Source: Nitrospinota bacterium
GTDB taxonomy: Bacteria > JADFOP01 > DATKYB01
DNA length: 5,658 nt
Assembly: GCA_035528715.1 (NCBI GenBank)
Contig: DATKYB010000047.1
Span: 1-5,658, forward strand
Direction of reading: 5' to 3'
Shown here: positions 5,284-5,658 of the stretch, piece after piece
Layout: the number at the start of each line of letters is the position of its first letter
Position numbering within the stretch: position 1 is the stretch's first letter
Position numbers and translations under genes: made by a program
Notes under the pieces: generated by a model
Seen by the model: only the letters and a program-made list of their open reading frames with translations
Told to the model about the DNA's origin: nothing
Databases searched by the model: none

Positions 5284-5658
5284 TTAAATAAAGTAATAAA
5301 TTTGATCCAAGACTAAAATCGTTTGTAATGCCCTTATTTTTGTGTAATCTTTAACCTCTGCAACCCCGTGGCTTATACTATGGCGTGATAAATCAATTTC
5401 ACCACTTTCTAAATCAAATCCCACATAAATTACTTCATTAAGGTAATTTAAGAATGGTAGTGGTAAAAACAAAGAATAATCAGAACCAGATCTTACTTTT
5501 CCTTTTTCTGTAATATAATTTAACAGTTCAGACATTTTAACCTGCTTGCCTTTACTCGTATCTTGAAAATATTTAAGTCTAATAATTCCTTCTATCTCTG
5601 GTAAAAGAGTTTTTAAACAGTTTATATAACCATCATCATCATCACGCAAATAAGCATT
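5284..5658 (-). CDS. HEPN-like protein, C-terminal part (start outside window)
   Basis: 124 codons are visible and the frame is open to base 5658, so the N-terminus lies beyond the window. A TTG at 5649 could be a start, but it has no ribosome site room and the frame continues through it. The fragment has an all-helical look. It contains LPEIEGIIRLKYF (19-31 of the visible part), a loop rich in Lys and Ser, LPLPFLNYLNEVIYVGF (65-81), and the motif LSRHSISHGV (90-99) encoded near 5391-5362, followed by a final helix rich in Ile and Leu. R92-H93-xxx-H97-G98 fits the R(N/H)xxxH active motif of HEPN ribonucleases and the RNxxxHG signature of the related DUF4209-type proteins. HEPN proteins often act as RNases in toxin-antitoxin and phage-defence systems, but that role is inference here. 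Its surroundings are more AT-rich by eye than the hydrolase gene, which would fit recent transfer. It ends TAA and converges on the hydrolase gene. Confidence 0.72.
   Translation of the reverse strand, partial: NAYLRDDDDGYINCLKTLLPEIEGIIRLKYFQDTSKGKQVKMSELLNYITEKGKVRSGSDYSLFLPLPFLNYLNEVIYVGFDLESGEIDLSRHSISHGVAEVKDYTKIRALQTILVLDQIYYFI

Noticed and set aside
5626-5645. Run of CAT triplets (CATCATCATCAT) as a microsatellite
   Set aside because: Only about four units, encoding an Asp run in frame in the HEPN-like protein; too short to be called a repeat feature.

Overview
The window reads as an AT-rich bacterial chromosome segment with five protein genes, two of them cut by the window edges. The gene set is a Cache-HAMP-PAS-GAF membrane sensor, a rhodanese fused to a di-iron four-helix domain, a small class I methyltransferase and an alpha/beta hydrolase. 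Together with Shine-Dalgarno-led genes and many small intergenic repeats, this suggests an anaerobic Desulfobacterota- or Nitrospirota-like organism. That assignment is inference from protein style only; no rRNA or marker gene is present.

Layout. The minus strand of the left two thirds carries three separately spaced genes. Reading leftwards these are the rhodanese/ferritin-like fusion (3924-3100), a SAM-dependent methyltransferase (2926-2324) and the sensor (1990 to beyond base 1). The gaps between them are 173 and 333 bp. They hold a plausible promoter for the methyltransferase and two weak intrinsic-terminator candidates, so I do not read the three genes as one operon. Divergent from the rhodanese gene, an alpha/beta hydrolase runs on the plus strand (4070-4855). 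Its promoter places the expected transcription start at the ATG itself, so the mRNA may be leaderless, and a perfect 16-bp dyad touches its -35 box. At the right edge, the C-terminal part of a HEPN-like protein (an R-H-xxx-H-G motif near the C-terminus) comes in on the minus strand, convergent with the hydrolase.

Intergenic space. Related repeat copies lie in three separate gaps, in the same orientation: 2221-2305, 3017-3076, 4867-4910 and 4959-5130. The first and fourth share the exact 19-mer GAACCAAAGAAGGGCACCC. The fourth copy continues into an imperfect palindrome of about 130 bp. The first two copies flank the methyltransferase gene as direct repeats. This repeat family is the least explained structure in the window and is the source of the spurious small reading frames around 4870-5140.

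How the genes work together. I see no single pathway linking them. The sensor detects an extracytoplasmic signal, and the rhodanese/di-iron protein fits sulfur or oxidative-stress handling. The methyltransferase and hydrolase have unknown substrates, and the HEPN protein may be an RNase of a defence or toxin type. I do not see a clearly new multi-gene system. The most promising leads are the repeat element, the possibly leaderless hydrolase promoter with its dyad, and the HEPN gene that continues past the right edge.
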